DNA of 64,000 nucleotides from Phycisphaerales bacterium. Its GTDB lineage: Bacteria; Planctomycetota; Phycisphaerae; Phycisphaerales; UBA1924. Each line of letters opens with the position of its first letter. Position 1 is the stretch's first letter. Positions 55,193 to 64,000 of this stretch are shown here, in pieces. The stretch lies in assembly GCA_020427635.1 (NCBI GenBank), contig JAGQOH010000005.1:1-64000 (forward strand). The letters run 5' to 3'. The translations under genes were made by a program, and so were the position numbers. Below the pieces are notes generated by a model. That model was given only the letters and a program-made list of their open reading frames with translations. It made no database searches and was not told where the DNA came from.

Positions 55193-55399
55193 ATGACCAC
55201 CGACCAACTCCGCCAGGCGCTCAAGGAACTCGATGGCAAACGCGACGCCGCGTTCTCCTTTGGCGGCGCGGCAAACGCCTGCACCGTCACCAACGCGATG
55301 CTCGTGCCCGACGAAGCGGATCACCTGATCAAGCTCACCGACGGCAAGCATGTCTTCATCATCGACGCCGAGCGCGTTGATTGGGTCCGCATCGGCTGA
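55193..55399 (+). CDS. Small protein encoded between groS and groL (68 aa)
   Basis: 68-residue protein starting MTTDQLRQALKELDGKRDAA and ending in two probable beta strands (HVFIIDAERVDWVRIG). It begins 11 bases after the groS stop and ends about 54 bases before the groL ATG, on the same strand. No family recognised. The compact alpha-beta pattern and mixed-composition sequence look like a real small domain. A chaperonin-related function is only suggested by position. Confidence 0.7.
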   Translation: MTTDQLRQALKELDGKRDAAFSFGGAANACTVTNAMLVPDEADHLIKLTDGKHVFIIDAERVDWVRIG

Positions 55400-55426
55400 A
55401 ATCACAAACACACTCAGAAACACTGA

Positions 55427-57088
<1,662 letters not shown>

Positions 57089-57108
57089 GCTAGCACCGGC
57101 ACATCAGC

Positions 57109-57143
57109 GCTGTCAGGCGGGAAGCTGCCCGACAGTGCTTTTC
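57109..57143 (+). terminator. Probable terminator of the groE operon
   Basis: GCTGTC (57109-57114) pairs with GACAGT (57131-57136); inside it GGC pairs with GCC next to a single mismatch, and GCTTTTC follows. Imperfect, with a short T-run. Confidence 0.5.
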
Positions 57144-57165
57144 ACCAAGTAGAATAGGGCCCTGG

Positions 57166-58539
57166 ATGGCCGAATCAGCCCAATACTTCAAATTCGTAGT
57201 CAACAGTCTACGGACCAAGGACCAATGGGTATCACGGACTGGCGGACTAGTAATAGCATTGTCATCTGGACTCGCAGCGGCTTACGTGGCTTGGTTGATT
57301 CTGGAGCCGACCAGTGGTTCGGATGCAAGCGAACGCGCCTCATACCTCATTGCAGTTGCACTGGTTTTCGTAGGGGCTTTTGGAACGGGACTTGGCCTGT
57401 GGTGGGCAGGAAGAGAATTTTACTACCGAAGCGGCGCAGGGCGCCGAGTCGCGGTGTCTTTCTCGCATCACAGGCTCGACCCTCTTGACTTCGCCTATGC
57501 TCGACGCGCCTTGGAGCGCGAGATCGAAGACTCGCGACGCCCGAGGATTTCGGTGCGCCGCCTTCCGCCCGAGTTGGTGGATAAGGATTCCAAGCGAGAA
57601 AGGTTTCTGAAACGGTACAAGATTGACCATGAGCTGCGCGTGCTTGTGTCCCCCGTAGGCAAGAGTGGCGCGCGCTATCGCCTCGATTGGGAATCCGGAA
57701 ATATGCAAGCCGTTGATGTGCGGCTAAAGGACGCCATTGGCCAGCTAATGGACATGCTTGGTGCGCAAAGCGTTAAGGCCAGGAGTATCACTGAGCTTCT
57801 GGAGCAGCAGTCGCGCATTGTCTACGAGATCCTGTTGGTTGGCCTTGGTATGACGGCATTCGTAAAAGGGAATTTTGAGGAGGCATCCAGTTTCCTCTCG
57901 TCACTGGATGACTGCCTCGGCGAAAAGTGGAATGAGACACATCACATCAGGTTTGACGTCAGATGGACAGACCATCTATGTCGGACCTCCCTTGCGGCAT
58001 TTCCTGGCAATGATCCACCCGGACCGGAGAGGTTGGAACAGCTTCGGGCGATTACACAAAGCACAGTTGATCGATACGGTCGCCAGTTTCCCATTTGCCT
58101 GGCGGCCCACTCGAGAATCCTCTTTTATCTTGGTGATTTGGATGGCGCACTCGCCGCAACCGAGGCGGGCCTGAGTCGGATTGAGCGAGGGCGGCCCTTG
58201 TTGCTGCTGAACAGAGCAGTTCTGCACCTGTTTCTGTCAAACTGGAAGAAATCAGCGACAGCATTTGAAGAATTCTTTGCAACGAAGGAAATCAACAGGT
58301 TCAACTGGGATGATCTTGTTGGGTTTGCAGAGTGTGCGCGCGACCACAAATACGATGCGGCGGTCTACTTGCTCGCGCTCTATTGGAGAATCAAGAATCG
58401 GGAAGGCATGCCCATCGGTCTCTATGAAGACGCGGACAAGTGGGTTCAGACGGACAAGTCAAAGGGGCATCTGCGGAGCATTCTGCACAAGGCACCTCGC
58501 CTAGCGCCGAAACCAGACGATAAACGTGGGGCCAAGTGA
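57166..58539 (+). CDS. Unknown two-helix membrane protein with TPR-like C-terminus, low-GC accessory gene
   Basis: 457-residue protein without a recognised family. Two hydrophobic helices (about 27-46, GGLVIALSSGLAAAYVAWLI, and 60-80, YLIAVALVFVGAFGTGLGLW) are followed by a basic mixed alpha/beta region (about 90-190, with RRVAVSFSHHRLDPLDF and HELRVLVSPVGKSGARYRLD). A helical, TPR-like tail runs from about 205 to 430 (GDLDGALAATEAGLSRIERG). Codon use and base composition (roughly half G+C in its first 300 bases by eye) differ sharply from the neighbours. Together with the GNAT remnant right after its stop, this points to acquisition by transfer. A TAGAAT at 57150-57155 could be a -10 box, leaving almost no leader. 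A defence or signalling role is conceivable but not shown. Confidence 0.75.
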   Translation: MAESAQYFKFVVNSLRTKDQWVSRTGGLVIALSSGLAAAYVAWLILEPTSGSDASERASYLIAVALVFVGAFGTGLGLWWAGREFYYRSGAGRRVAVSFSHHRLDPLDFAYARRALEREIEDSRRPRISVRRLPPELVDKDSKRERFLKRYKIDHELRVLVSPVGKSGARYRLDWESGNMQAVDVRLKDAIGQLMDMLGAQSVKARSITELLEQQSRIVYEILLVGLGMTAFVKGNFEEASSFLSSLDDCLGEKWNETHHIRFDVRWTDHLCRTSLAAFPGNDPPGPERLEQLRAITQSTVDRYGRQFPICLAAHSRILFYLGDLDGALAATEAGLSRIERGRPLLLLNRAVLHLFLSNWKKSATAFEEFFATKEINRFNWDDLVGFAECARDHKYDAAVYLLALYWRIKNREGMPIGLYEDADKWVQTDKSKGHLRSILHKAPRLAPKPDDKRGAK

Positions 58540-58621
58540 CCGCCCCCTCACCCCCGACGACGCGCCCCGCGAGGTCGCACTGCGGCAGCGGATGCCCATC
58601 AGCGCCACGCCCTTCGCCTGA
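58540..58621 (+). pseudogene. Remnant of a GNAT gene 5' end
   Basis: Bases 58540-58594 match 59319-59373, the 5' part of the intact GNAT gene, at 50 of 55 positions. In the corresponding frame it reads RPLTPDDAPREVALRQRM against RPLTPDDAPRYVALRLRM, then diverges and stops at 58619-58621. It has no start codon of its own and lies immediately after the stop of the accessory gene. Best explained as a decayed or truncated duplicate. Confidence 0.85.
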
Positions 58622-58648
58622 CTGATTGACATTCCGAGAAGAGGGGGT

Positions 58649-58668
58649 GCGGGGGAGCCCTCCCCCGC
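58649..58668. other. Perfect GC hairpin
   Basis: A nine-pair inverted repeat (58649-58657 with 58660-58668) between the GNAT remnant and the convergent membrane-protein gene. No T-run on either side, so termination is unproven. Confidence 0.45.
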
Positions 58669-58710
58669 GCAGCGCCATCATCATCGTCAACACCACGACG
58701 TTGACCCCGC

Positions 58711-59238
58711 TCAGCCCGCCGCGCCGCCGCCAAGCGTCATCGCCGCCGCAACCTGCGCCGCGAACATGCCAAGCCCAAGCAACAGGGGCCGCACCGCCTT
58801 GCGCCACTGGCGCCGCTCATCGATCCCAAGCCACGCGAGCGCGCGCGGCGACAACGCCAGATAGATGATGATCACGCTGCCCCAAGCGATGCGCGTGCCG
58901 TGGCGAATGTAGACCAGCGTTTCATCTGCGGGCATGCCGCGTGCCGCGAGCATCTCGACGCCGTGCTCAACATCGAGAATCTTCGACGCGTTGAAGAAGA
59001 TGCTCCACGTGTAATACGTGATCGCGCACTCCCAGCCAATCGCTTTGCCGCGCCAAAGCCCAATGCACGCGAAGATGGCGCACAACTCCGCGATCGCAAA
59101 GACGATCAAGATCAATGCCGCGGTCACCGGCCGGCTGCCAAGCATGGCAACCATCGCGAGGATGACCAGCGGCAGGAACACCGCGGAGAAGCCGAACAGA
59201 ATCGACAAGATCGTGACGAAGACAGGTCGTTTGGGCAT
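58711..59238 (-). CDS. Four-helix membrane protein, unknown
   Basis: 175-residue protein starting MPKRPVFVTILSILFGFSAV with about four membrane helices (including LILIVFAIAELCAIFACIGL and IAWGSVIIIYLALSP). No family recognised with confidence; it resembles small uncharacterised inner-membrane proteins. Divergent from the GNAT gene by 69 bases. Confidence 0.75.
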   Translation of the reverse strand: MPKRPVFVTILSILFGFSAVFLPLVILAMVAMLGSRPVTAALILIVFAIAELCAIFACIGLWRGKAIGWECAITYYTWSIFFNASKILDVEHGVEMLAARGMPADETLVYIRHGTRIAWGSVIIIYLALSPRALAWLGIDERRQWRKAVRPLLLGLGMFAAQVAAAMTLGGGAAG

Positions 59239-59307
59239 CGTCGGCCTCCGGAGACTGCCTATACCACGCCGCAGCGCACGCGCAAAGCTTCTTCATAAGA
59301 TTCCGCC

Positions 59308-59811
59308 ATGACGCAGCCCCGCCCCCTCACCCCCGACGACGCACCCCGCTATGTCGCACTGCGGCTGCGCATGGTCACCGAATCGCCATGGTCATTCCTC
59401 GGCACGCCGGGCGATGACGCCGGGCTCGATGAGGCCATCATGGCGCAGCGCCTCGCCGAGCCGGAGAACAAGATCTTCGCAGTCGAGGGGGACGCGGGAG
59501 AGCTCATCGCCGCTGCCGGCATCTATCGCTCGCCGCGCATCAAGACGCAGCACAAGGCGAACATCTGGGGCGTGTATGTCGCGCCCGAGGCGCGTGGCAG
59601 GGGGCTCGGGCGCGCCGTGATGCAAAGCGCCATCGACGCCGCCCGCACGTGGCCCGGCGTGTGCGTGATCAGCCTGTCAGTCACGGAACGCGCCCCGGCC
59701 GCCAAGGCGCTCTACGAATCGCTCGGCTTCAAGACGTGGGGCGTCGAACCCAACGCCACCGGCCTCGATGGCCAATACATCGATGAGATCTGGATGCAGC
59801 TGGTGCTGTGA
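59308..59811 (+). CDS. GNAT family N-acetyltransferase
   Basis: 167-residue GNAT enzyme. IWGVYVAPEARGRGLGRAVM (about 89-108) is motif A with the acetyl-CoA pyrophosphate-binding R-G-x-G-L-G, and AKALYESLGFKTWG is motif B. The substrate is unknown; RimI-like and small-molecule acetyltransferases share the fold. A partial duplicate of its 5' end lies at 58540. Confidence 0.9.
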   Translation: MTQPRPLTPDDAPRYVALRLRMVTESPWSFLGTPGDDAGLDEAIMAQRLAEPENKIFAVEGDAGELIAAAGIYRSPRIKTQHKANIWGVYVAPEARGRGLGRAVMQSAIDAARTWPGVCVISLSVTERAPAAKALYESLGFKTWGVEPNATGLDGQYIDEIWMQLVL

Positions 59812-59814
59812 TTC

Positions 59815-59851
59815 CCAAAAACTACAAAGCCTCGCGATTCACTCGCGAGGC
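59815..59851 (-). terminator. Terminator of rpsR
   Basis: GCCTCGCGA (59829-59837) and TCGCGAGGC (59843-59851) form a perfect nine-pair stem with a five-base loop. On the minus strand it is followed by TTTGTAGTTTTT. It may also stop the convergent GNAT transcript. Confidence 0.82.
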
Positions 59852-59890
59852 GCTCTTAGTCAACTCAGATCGCGGCGTCGCCGCGAAGTC

Positions 59891-60130
59891 TTAGAGCGTC
59901 GCGTTCGTATACGGCAGCAAACCCATGAAGCGCGCACGCTTGATCGCCTGCGTGACCATGCGCTGCTCGCGGGCCGACGTGCTGAGGCGCTTGCGGCCGT
60001 AGATCTTGCCGTTGGGGCTCAACATGCGCCGCAGGGTTTCGTGGTCCTTGTAGTCGACGAAGGGGGTGCCGTTCTTCGAGGTCTGCACGAACCGGGGCTT
60101 CTGCCCGCCGAAGGGAGAAAACTGACTCAT
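59891..60130 (-). CDS. rpsR: Ribosomal protein bS18
   Basis: 79-residue bS18 of the small ribosomal subunit platform. DYKDHETLRRMLSPNGKIYG, then RKRLSTSAREQRMVTQAIKR and ARFMGLLPYT are the conserved core. The ATG at 60130 gives the short family-like N-terminus MSQFSPFGG. It stands alone with its own terminator rather than in the common rpsF-ssb-rpsR-rplI operon. Confidence 0.95.
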   Translation of the reverse strand: MSQFSPFGGQKPRFVQTSKNGTPFVDYKDHETLRRMLSPNGKIYGRKRLSTSAREQRMVTQAIKRARFMGLLPYTNATL

Positions 60131-60234
60131 CAGGATCAAACTCCGCCTTGGATGTGAAGCTCAGCGAATCGGGCCCTGCCCACCAGCAGCCCCGCCGAGC
60201 GACGGATGAAATTGCGAGCCGGAGAGTATAGCGA

Positions 60235-61284
60235 CTACGCCTGCCGGTTCAGCGCCCCCTCCGCCAGGGCCGCCAGATGGGCCCGCGCGGGGGTTTCGGG
60301 CAGGGCACCCAGCGATTCGATCGCCTGAGCGATCCGCGACATAGCCTCATCCCGGGCCCCAGCGAGTGAGCCGGTCGAATCGAGGGCGTCGATCAGATCG
60401 TCATGGGCGTCCTCGTCACCCTCCGCGACCCGGGCGAGCAGGGCATGGAAGGGGCGGGCACAGGTTCGGCACGCCGCGGTGTCGAGGTGCAGGATGATCG
60501 GGAGGGTCGGCTTACCCATCGCGATGTCGCGGCCGGCGGGTTTGCCCAGCGCCTTGGGGTCGCCCGCGAGATCGAGCAGGTCGTCCTGAATCTGGAATGC
60601 ACTCCCGACAAGCAAGCCATAGCGCAACAGCGCCTGTTCGTGCGCACGATTGGGTGATGTCGCGCCGTGGCGCGAACCGAGTTCGCACGCGGCTCCGATG
60701 AGCAATGCTGTCTTCCGTTCAATGATGCGGAAGTAATCATCCTTGGTCATCGCCCAGTCATCGCGCCCCCCCATCTGTTCCATCTCACCTGCGCACACCA
60801 GGGCCGTGATCTCGCCCACGCGCAGCGCCGTCGCTTGCGTGTCGAGCGTCGAGCAGAGATGAAACGATCGCGCAAAGAGGTAGTCACCCAGGATGATTGC
60901 CGCGTGTTGTCCATGCGCAGCATGCACAGACGGCTTGCCGCGCCGTTCATCAGATTCATCCAGCACATCGTCATGCACGAGCGTGGCAAGGTGGATGAGC
61001 TCGATCACCGCGCCGACGGTCACGACATCATCGAGCAGCTTGTCGTCCTCAGGCAGTTTCGGATTCACCGCCAGGCCGCTGACGAACGCAAGCGTCGGCC
61101 GCAGCATCTTGCCCCGCAGGTGCTCGACGTGCTGCACAAACTTCGCGACCGCCGGCTCGGGTGTGTCAATGTGCTCTTCGAGCCGATGGGCAACGCGGTC
61201 GAGCGCGGGTCGGAGCGTGCGCACAACATCACCGTTGGCCTGCGTGTTCTGCGCATTGGCGTCAATCGCGCTCATGCATTCCAT
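60235..61284 (-). CDS. Polyprenyl diphosphate synthase (trans type)
   Basis: 349-residue all-helical isoprenyl synthase. VHDDVLDESDERRG is the first Asp-rich motif and FQIQDDLLDLAGD the second; GKMLRPTLAF and KPSVHAAHGQHAAIILGDYL are conserved. It condenses isopentenyl diphosphate into a long chain, probably the menaquinone tail, which fits with mqnA in this window. Chain length is not readable. ATGs at 61284 and 61275 are both possible starts. Confidence 0.92.
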   Translation of the reverse strand: MECMSAIDANAQNTQANGDVVRTLRPALDRVAHRLEEHIDTPEPAVAKFVQHVEHLRGKMLRPTLAFVSGLAVNPKLPEDDKLLDDVVTVGAVIELIHLATLVHDDVLDESDERRGKPSVHAAHGQHAAIILGDYLFARSFHLCSTLDTQATALRVGEITALVCAGEMEQMGGRDDWAMTKDDYFRIIERKTALLIGAACELGSRHGATSPNRAHEQALLRYGLLVGSAFQIQDDLLDLAGDPKALGKPAGRDIAMGKPTLPIILHLDTAACRTCARPFHALLARVAEGDEDAHDDLIDALDSTGSLAGARDEAMSRIAQAIESLGALPETPARAHLAALAEGALNRQA

Positions 61285-61311
61285 CGTAGGGCATCCGCCG
61301 AGACAGGCGCT

Positions 61312-62238
61312 TCACCGTTCCGCCACGATGTAGCACACCCACGCGGGGTCCGCCTCACCTTCCATCGTGGGCGTGAACTCACCATTGCCCTCTTCAGGGT
61401 CGTCCTCGTCGGTGCCTTCCCAATACACGGTCGCCTTGCTGAAGCCCGCCTCCAGCATGACTTCCCGCAACTCAGGCAGGCTCCACATGCGCCACTCATA
61501 GACAAACGCATCGCGCATCTTTGACTTGTCTTTGAACTTGAAATGAATCTTGCAGCGCATCTCGCCCGTGATCGGGTTGAAGTGCTCCTGCTCCCAGATG
61601 TAGTCGAAGTTGGGCGTTACGCCATCTTCCGGCTCAACTTCCTTCACATCCGTCACTTCCTGGTACGACTCCGACCCGCCGTAGCAGTCACAGATGAACA
61701 TGCCGTCGTCTTTCAGTCCCGCACGAACGCGCTTGAAATAGTTCCGCAGATCATCGCGCGTCTTCCACAGGAAATAGCTGAAGTTCATCGCCATGATCAC
61801 GTCAGCCGGTTCGGTTTGCACCGTCATCACATCATGCTGCAGCAGCTGCACACGATCGGCGCCATCGCCCTTCAATGTGTTGACGTTGTGCTCACGGCCC
61901 CACTCGAGGGTCGGGCCATCAATGTCCACGCCAATCGCGCGATTCTCCGGATGCCGCTTCACAAACTCGCAGGATGTGTGTGCCGTGCCGCAGAAGTCCT
62001 CGCGCAACACCTTGGGCAAGCGCCCGCCGCGCAGGGCCTTGTACGTTTCTTCAACGAAGTCGATCTCCGCTTCGACGCCTTGCACCGAGTGCTGATACAG
62101 CACGTGACGATCGAGCGTGTCAGCCAAGCGAGGACCCTTTTGCTTCTTCTTTGACTTCACTTCTTGTGCGCGCGTACCGCGATCGCTCGTGCGCTTCTTG
62201 CCGCCCTGCCGACGCTTCGTGCTGCTACGACGTCCCAT
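61312..62238 (-). CDS. Class I SAM-dependent methyltransferase
   Basis: 308-residue protein. A ~40-residue Lys/Arg-rich N-terminus (MGRRSSTKRRQGGKKRTSDR) precedes a Rossmann methyltransferase: LREDFCGTAHTSCEFVKRHP (motif I region), AIGVDIDGPTLEWG (motif II) and ADVIMAMNFSYFLWKTRDDL (motif IV). The substrate is unknown. The basic start suggests nucleic-acid or ribosome contact, an inference. It lies 27 bases upstream of the polyprenyl synthase on the same strand, so a quinone-related role is also possible. Confidence 0.85.
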   Translation of the reverse strand: MGRRSSTKRRQGGKKRTSDRGTRAQEVKSKKKQKGPRLADTLDRHVLYQHSVQGVEAEIDFVEETYKALRGGRLPKVLREDFCGTAHTSCEFVKRHPENRAIGVDIDGPTLEWGREHNVNTLKGDGADRVQLLQHDVMTVQTEPADVIMAMNFSYFLWKTRDDLRNYFKRVRAGLKDDGMFICDCYGGSESYQEVTDVKEVEPEDGVTPNFDYIWEQEHFNPITGEMRCKIHFKFKDKSKMRDAFVYEWRMWSLPELREVMLEAGFSKATVYWEGTDEDDPEEGNGEFTPTMEGEADPAWVCYIVAER

Positions 62239-62330
62239 GTGTGATGCACTCCCTCGCAAACCGTTTCACTGCGCCTCGGCCCGCGCGCGGCGCGCTGCAA
62301 GTGTAGCGGCATCACCGCCGCCCCGCCTTG

Positions 62331-62364
62331 CAAAAACAACAGCGCCCGGGTGCTCCCCGGGCGC
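62331..62364 (-). terminator. Terminator of the DUF1579 gene
   Basis: GCGCCCGGG (62342-62350) pairs with CCCGGGCGC (62356-62364) across a five-base loop. On the minus strand TGTTGTTTTTG follows. Confidence 0.8.
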
Positions 62365-62390
62365 CGCGTCGTTCCACAGAGGCCCGCCAA

Positions 62391-63020
62391 TCAGCCGGCG
62401 CGGTTGTAGATGATTTCCATCATCTTGTCCCAACCGCCGTCAGGTGTCTTCGTGAACATCTCGAAGTTCACCGTGTTCTTGTCATGCTGGCTGGTGACGC
62501 CCTTCATGTGCATGACGCCACCCATCGGGTCATTCATCTTGCCATACATGGTCAATCCGCCCATGTCGTTGGCGTCGCCTTCCATCATCATGATGCCGGT
62601 GCCGAAGTTGTCGACCCACACCGACTTGTACTTCTTGTCGATGTTGTCATAGCCGGTGAGGCCCATGCCCTGGAAGGGCATGCCCATGCTGGTCCCCTCG
62701 AAGTTCTCGACGAGGTAACGACCGCCCATGATCATCTTCATGTTCGTCGAACCCTCCGACACCTCGGGTGGCGCCGATGGATCCATCCAGTGCTTCATCG
62801 TGACGTTCCACTTGCCAACACCCTCAGCAAGCTTCGCATGCTCAGCGCCGGGCTCGATGGTCTTCATCCACGCATCCATCATCGCCTGCGGGTCGACCTG
62901 CTCTTGCACCTGATTGGCGTCGTGCTTCTGCGCCACTGCGGTCGTCACCATCGAACCGCCCACAAAACCCGCGGCAACCAACGCCGCGCCTGCAATCACG
63001 CTCATGCCTCTACATGACAT
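62391..63020 (-). CDS. DUF1579 family exported protein
   Basis: 209-residue protein with a signal peptide-like N-terminus (MSCRGMSVIAGAALVAAGFV, ending TTAVAQ) and a DUF1579 domain. The domain has KLAEGVGKWNVTMKHWMDP, GGRYLVENFEGTSMGMPFQG, LTGYDNIDKKYKSVWVDNFG and GIMMMEGDAN. Methionine-rich. The family is widespread in planctomycetes and lacks a known function. The ATG at 63020 follows AAAGGAAAG; the frame upstream is not signal-like. Confidence 0.85.
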   Translation of the reverse strand: MSCRGMSVIAGAALVAAGFVGGSMVTTAVAQKHDANQVQEQVDPQAMMDAWMKTIEPGAEHAKLAEGVGKWNVTMKHWMDPSAPPEVSEGSTNMKMIMGGRYLVENFEGTSMGMPFQGMGLTGYDNIDKKYKSVWVDNFGTGIMMMEGDANDMGGLTMYGKMNDPMGGVMHMKGVTSQHDKNTVNFEMFTKTPDGGWDKMMEIIYNRAG

Positions 63021-63281
63021 CGTGTTCTTTCCTTTCTTTGACTGTTCGAGCGAGACCGGCTTCTCACCCATCTCAGCGAGCATGCTTTGCCCGCCGCCCT
63101 CCGTCTCACTCAACATCCACCTTTGCTCGGGGCATCCCTGCAACCATTCTAGCCCAGGTGGCCCCTGGGTTCATCGTTCTTTCGTCCATACGCAGGGGAC
63201 ACCCGGGAGGTGCAACACGACCGCTTTCAGGGCGAAAACGCCATGCCAGATTCCCTAGTGCCCCGCACCGAGTATCACCGC

Positions 63282-64000
63282 CTAGTGACCACCTTGGCGC
63301 ATCGTGTCGAAGCTCTGCGGGAAGGGATAGGTCGCAAACACACCCACGTTCCCCATCGACCACATTTGCGGCGCCGGGTACACATCACCCCGATACCCCG
63401 CATCGAACATCGTGCGCAGCGTCGACTCAAAGCTCGGCTCGTGCCCATCAGCGCCGACCAGTCGATTCGATCGCGCGCCAAGGAAGCTCACGGTTGCCAC
63501 CGGAATACGCTCGCGCCGACCCTGAATCATCTTGCACGCCGTCGAGAACCCGCGCGACAAGTCCTTCAGCGTGAAGTGATCGCGTCCCTTGGGCCGCAGC
63601 AGCGCCAGAATCAACACGCTGTCGAGGTCATACTTCAAGATGTACGGCTCGTGATCCTCCGCCGCGTGCACCGACACCGACTCCTGAAACATCCGCGCAT
63701 ATGACGTCACGGACTCTTCGCGCCACTGGCTCGTCGGCACAAGCCCGACCAGCTGCGCGATGATGCCATGCACATTGTCCTTGTCATTCACGCCGCAAAT
63801 GACCGCCCGGTAGCGCCCGTCCAGCACATCCCGCAGCATGTCCTGGCCCCAGAGAATCCGAAGGCGCTGCCTCGGCTCGAGCGGCGCCGAAGCGCCGGGC
63901 AACAGCGTCACCTTGTCGGGAAAAGACGACGAAGGCAGCAAATCGCCCCCCCCTGCGTCATAGAGATGGACTTCGGAAGAACTGGCTTGGGCCGAGGTCA
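63282..64000 (-). CDS. Unknown protein, 5' end cut by window edge
   Basis: The frame is open from the stop at 63282 to the right edge, so at least 238 residues are visible and the start lies outside. The visible N-terminal side reads SSSEVHLYDAGGGDLLPSSS; an internal TTG at 63941 is unlikely to be the start because coding continues upstream. Later parts (YRAVICGVNDKDNVHGIIAQ and KYDLDSVLILALLRPKGRDH) look like a globular alpha/beta protein. No family recognised. Confidence 0.75.
   Translation of the reverse strand, partial: TSAQASSSEVHLYDAGGGDLLPSSSFPDKVTLLPGASAPLEPRQRLRILWGQDMLRDVLDGRYRAVICGVNDKDNVHGIIAQLVGLVPTSQWREESVTSYARMFQESVSVHAAEDHEPYILKYDLDSVLILALLRPKGRDHFTLKDLSRGFSTACKMIQGRRERIPVATVSFLGARSNRLVGADGHEPSFESTLRTMFDAGYRGDVYPAPQMWSMGNVGVFATYPFPQSFDTMRQGGH

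Noticed and set aside
63153-63176. GC hairpin near 63160 as a terminator for the gene at the right edge
   Set aside because: Only about six perfect pairs and no T-run on the minus strand.

Overview
The window is a 64 kb stretch of high-GC bacterial chromosome. I infer a planctomycete of the Phycisphaerae type, from three PEP-CTERM secreted proteins ending in Gly/Leu-rich anchors and an Arg cluster, an exosortase/EpsI/TPR/exopolysaccharide locus, a large FG-GAP plus dockerin-like secreted protein, a histone H1-like Lys/Ala/Arg repeat protein, flagellar genes (fliD, fliS), the futalosine menaquinone enzyme MqnA and class II DAHP synthase. No marker gene such as 16S rRNA is present, so the taxonomy is an inference.

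Layout. 1-3.2 kb: a tRNA-Leu(UAG), a class V aminotransferase and a DNA polymerase III delta-prime-like protein. 3.2-7.1 kb (minus): fliS, an unusually large fliD and a small upstream ORF. 7.2-8.1 kb: the H1-like gene with a strong terminator. 8.4-15 kb: class II DAHP synthase, a DUF2238-type membrane protein, a HIT hydrolase, an M17 aminopeptidase, and a minus-strand cluster (TPR-sulfotransferase, DciA-like, small tail-anchored protein). 15-17 kb: two tandem PEP-CTERM paralogues. 17.6-31.5 kb: a halogenase-like flavoprotein, an FG-GAP/dockerin-like protein, an organophosphate antiporter, a giant PQQ-propeller protein, pdxA, small membrane proteins, lptB with a PEGA lipoprotein, and a NeuD-like acetyltransferase. 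31.5-38.9 kb: mqnA, a divergent sigma-70-like protein, trkH, trkA, glutamate dehydrogenase and an RRM protein.

39.2-51.8 kb (minus) is the envelope locus: Wza-like exporter, exosortase, EpsI, a 1585-residue TPR protein, a Wzc-like co-polymerase with a degenerate kinase site, and a WecA/MraY-type initiating transferase. Together they look like an exopolysaccharide initiation/export and PEP-CTERM sorting module; the PEP-CTERM proteins at 15.2, 16.4 and 53.3 kb are plausible substrates. No glycosyltransferases other than the initiating enzyme are present, so most of the sugar assembly must be encoded elsewhere.

52-57 kb: lipA, a PEP-CTERM gene, a degenerate receiver-domain protein, and groS - small ORF - groL. 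57.2-58.7 kb looks like an accessory insertion: a gene of visibly lower GC with two membrane helices and a TPR-like tail, followed directly by a decayed copy of the 5' end of the GNAT gene that lies 0.7 kb further on. 58.7-64 kb: a membrane protein, GNAT, isolated rpsR, polyprenyl diphosphate synthase, methyltransferase, DUF1579 protein and a gene cut by the right edge.

The most novel-looking items are the sigma-like protein with extra helix-turn-helix segments, the accessory gene with its GNAT remnant, the small ORF inside the groE operon, the Wzc-like protein with a broken P-loop, and the tandemly expanded FliD. I found no CRISPR array, insertion sequence, integrase or rRNA.
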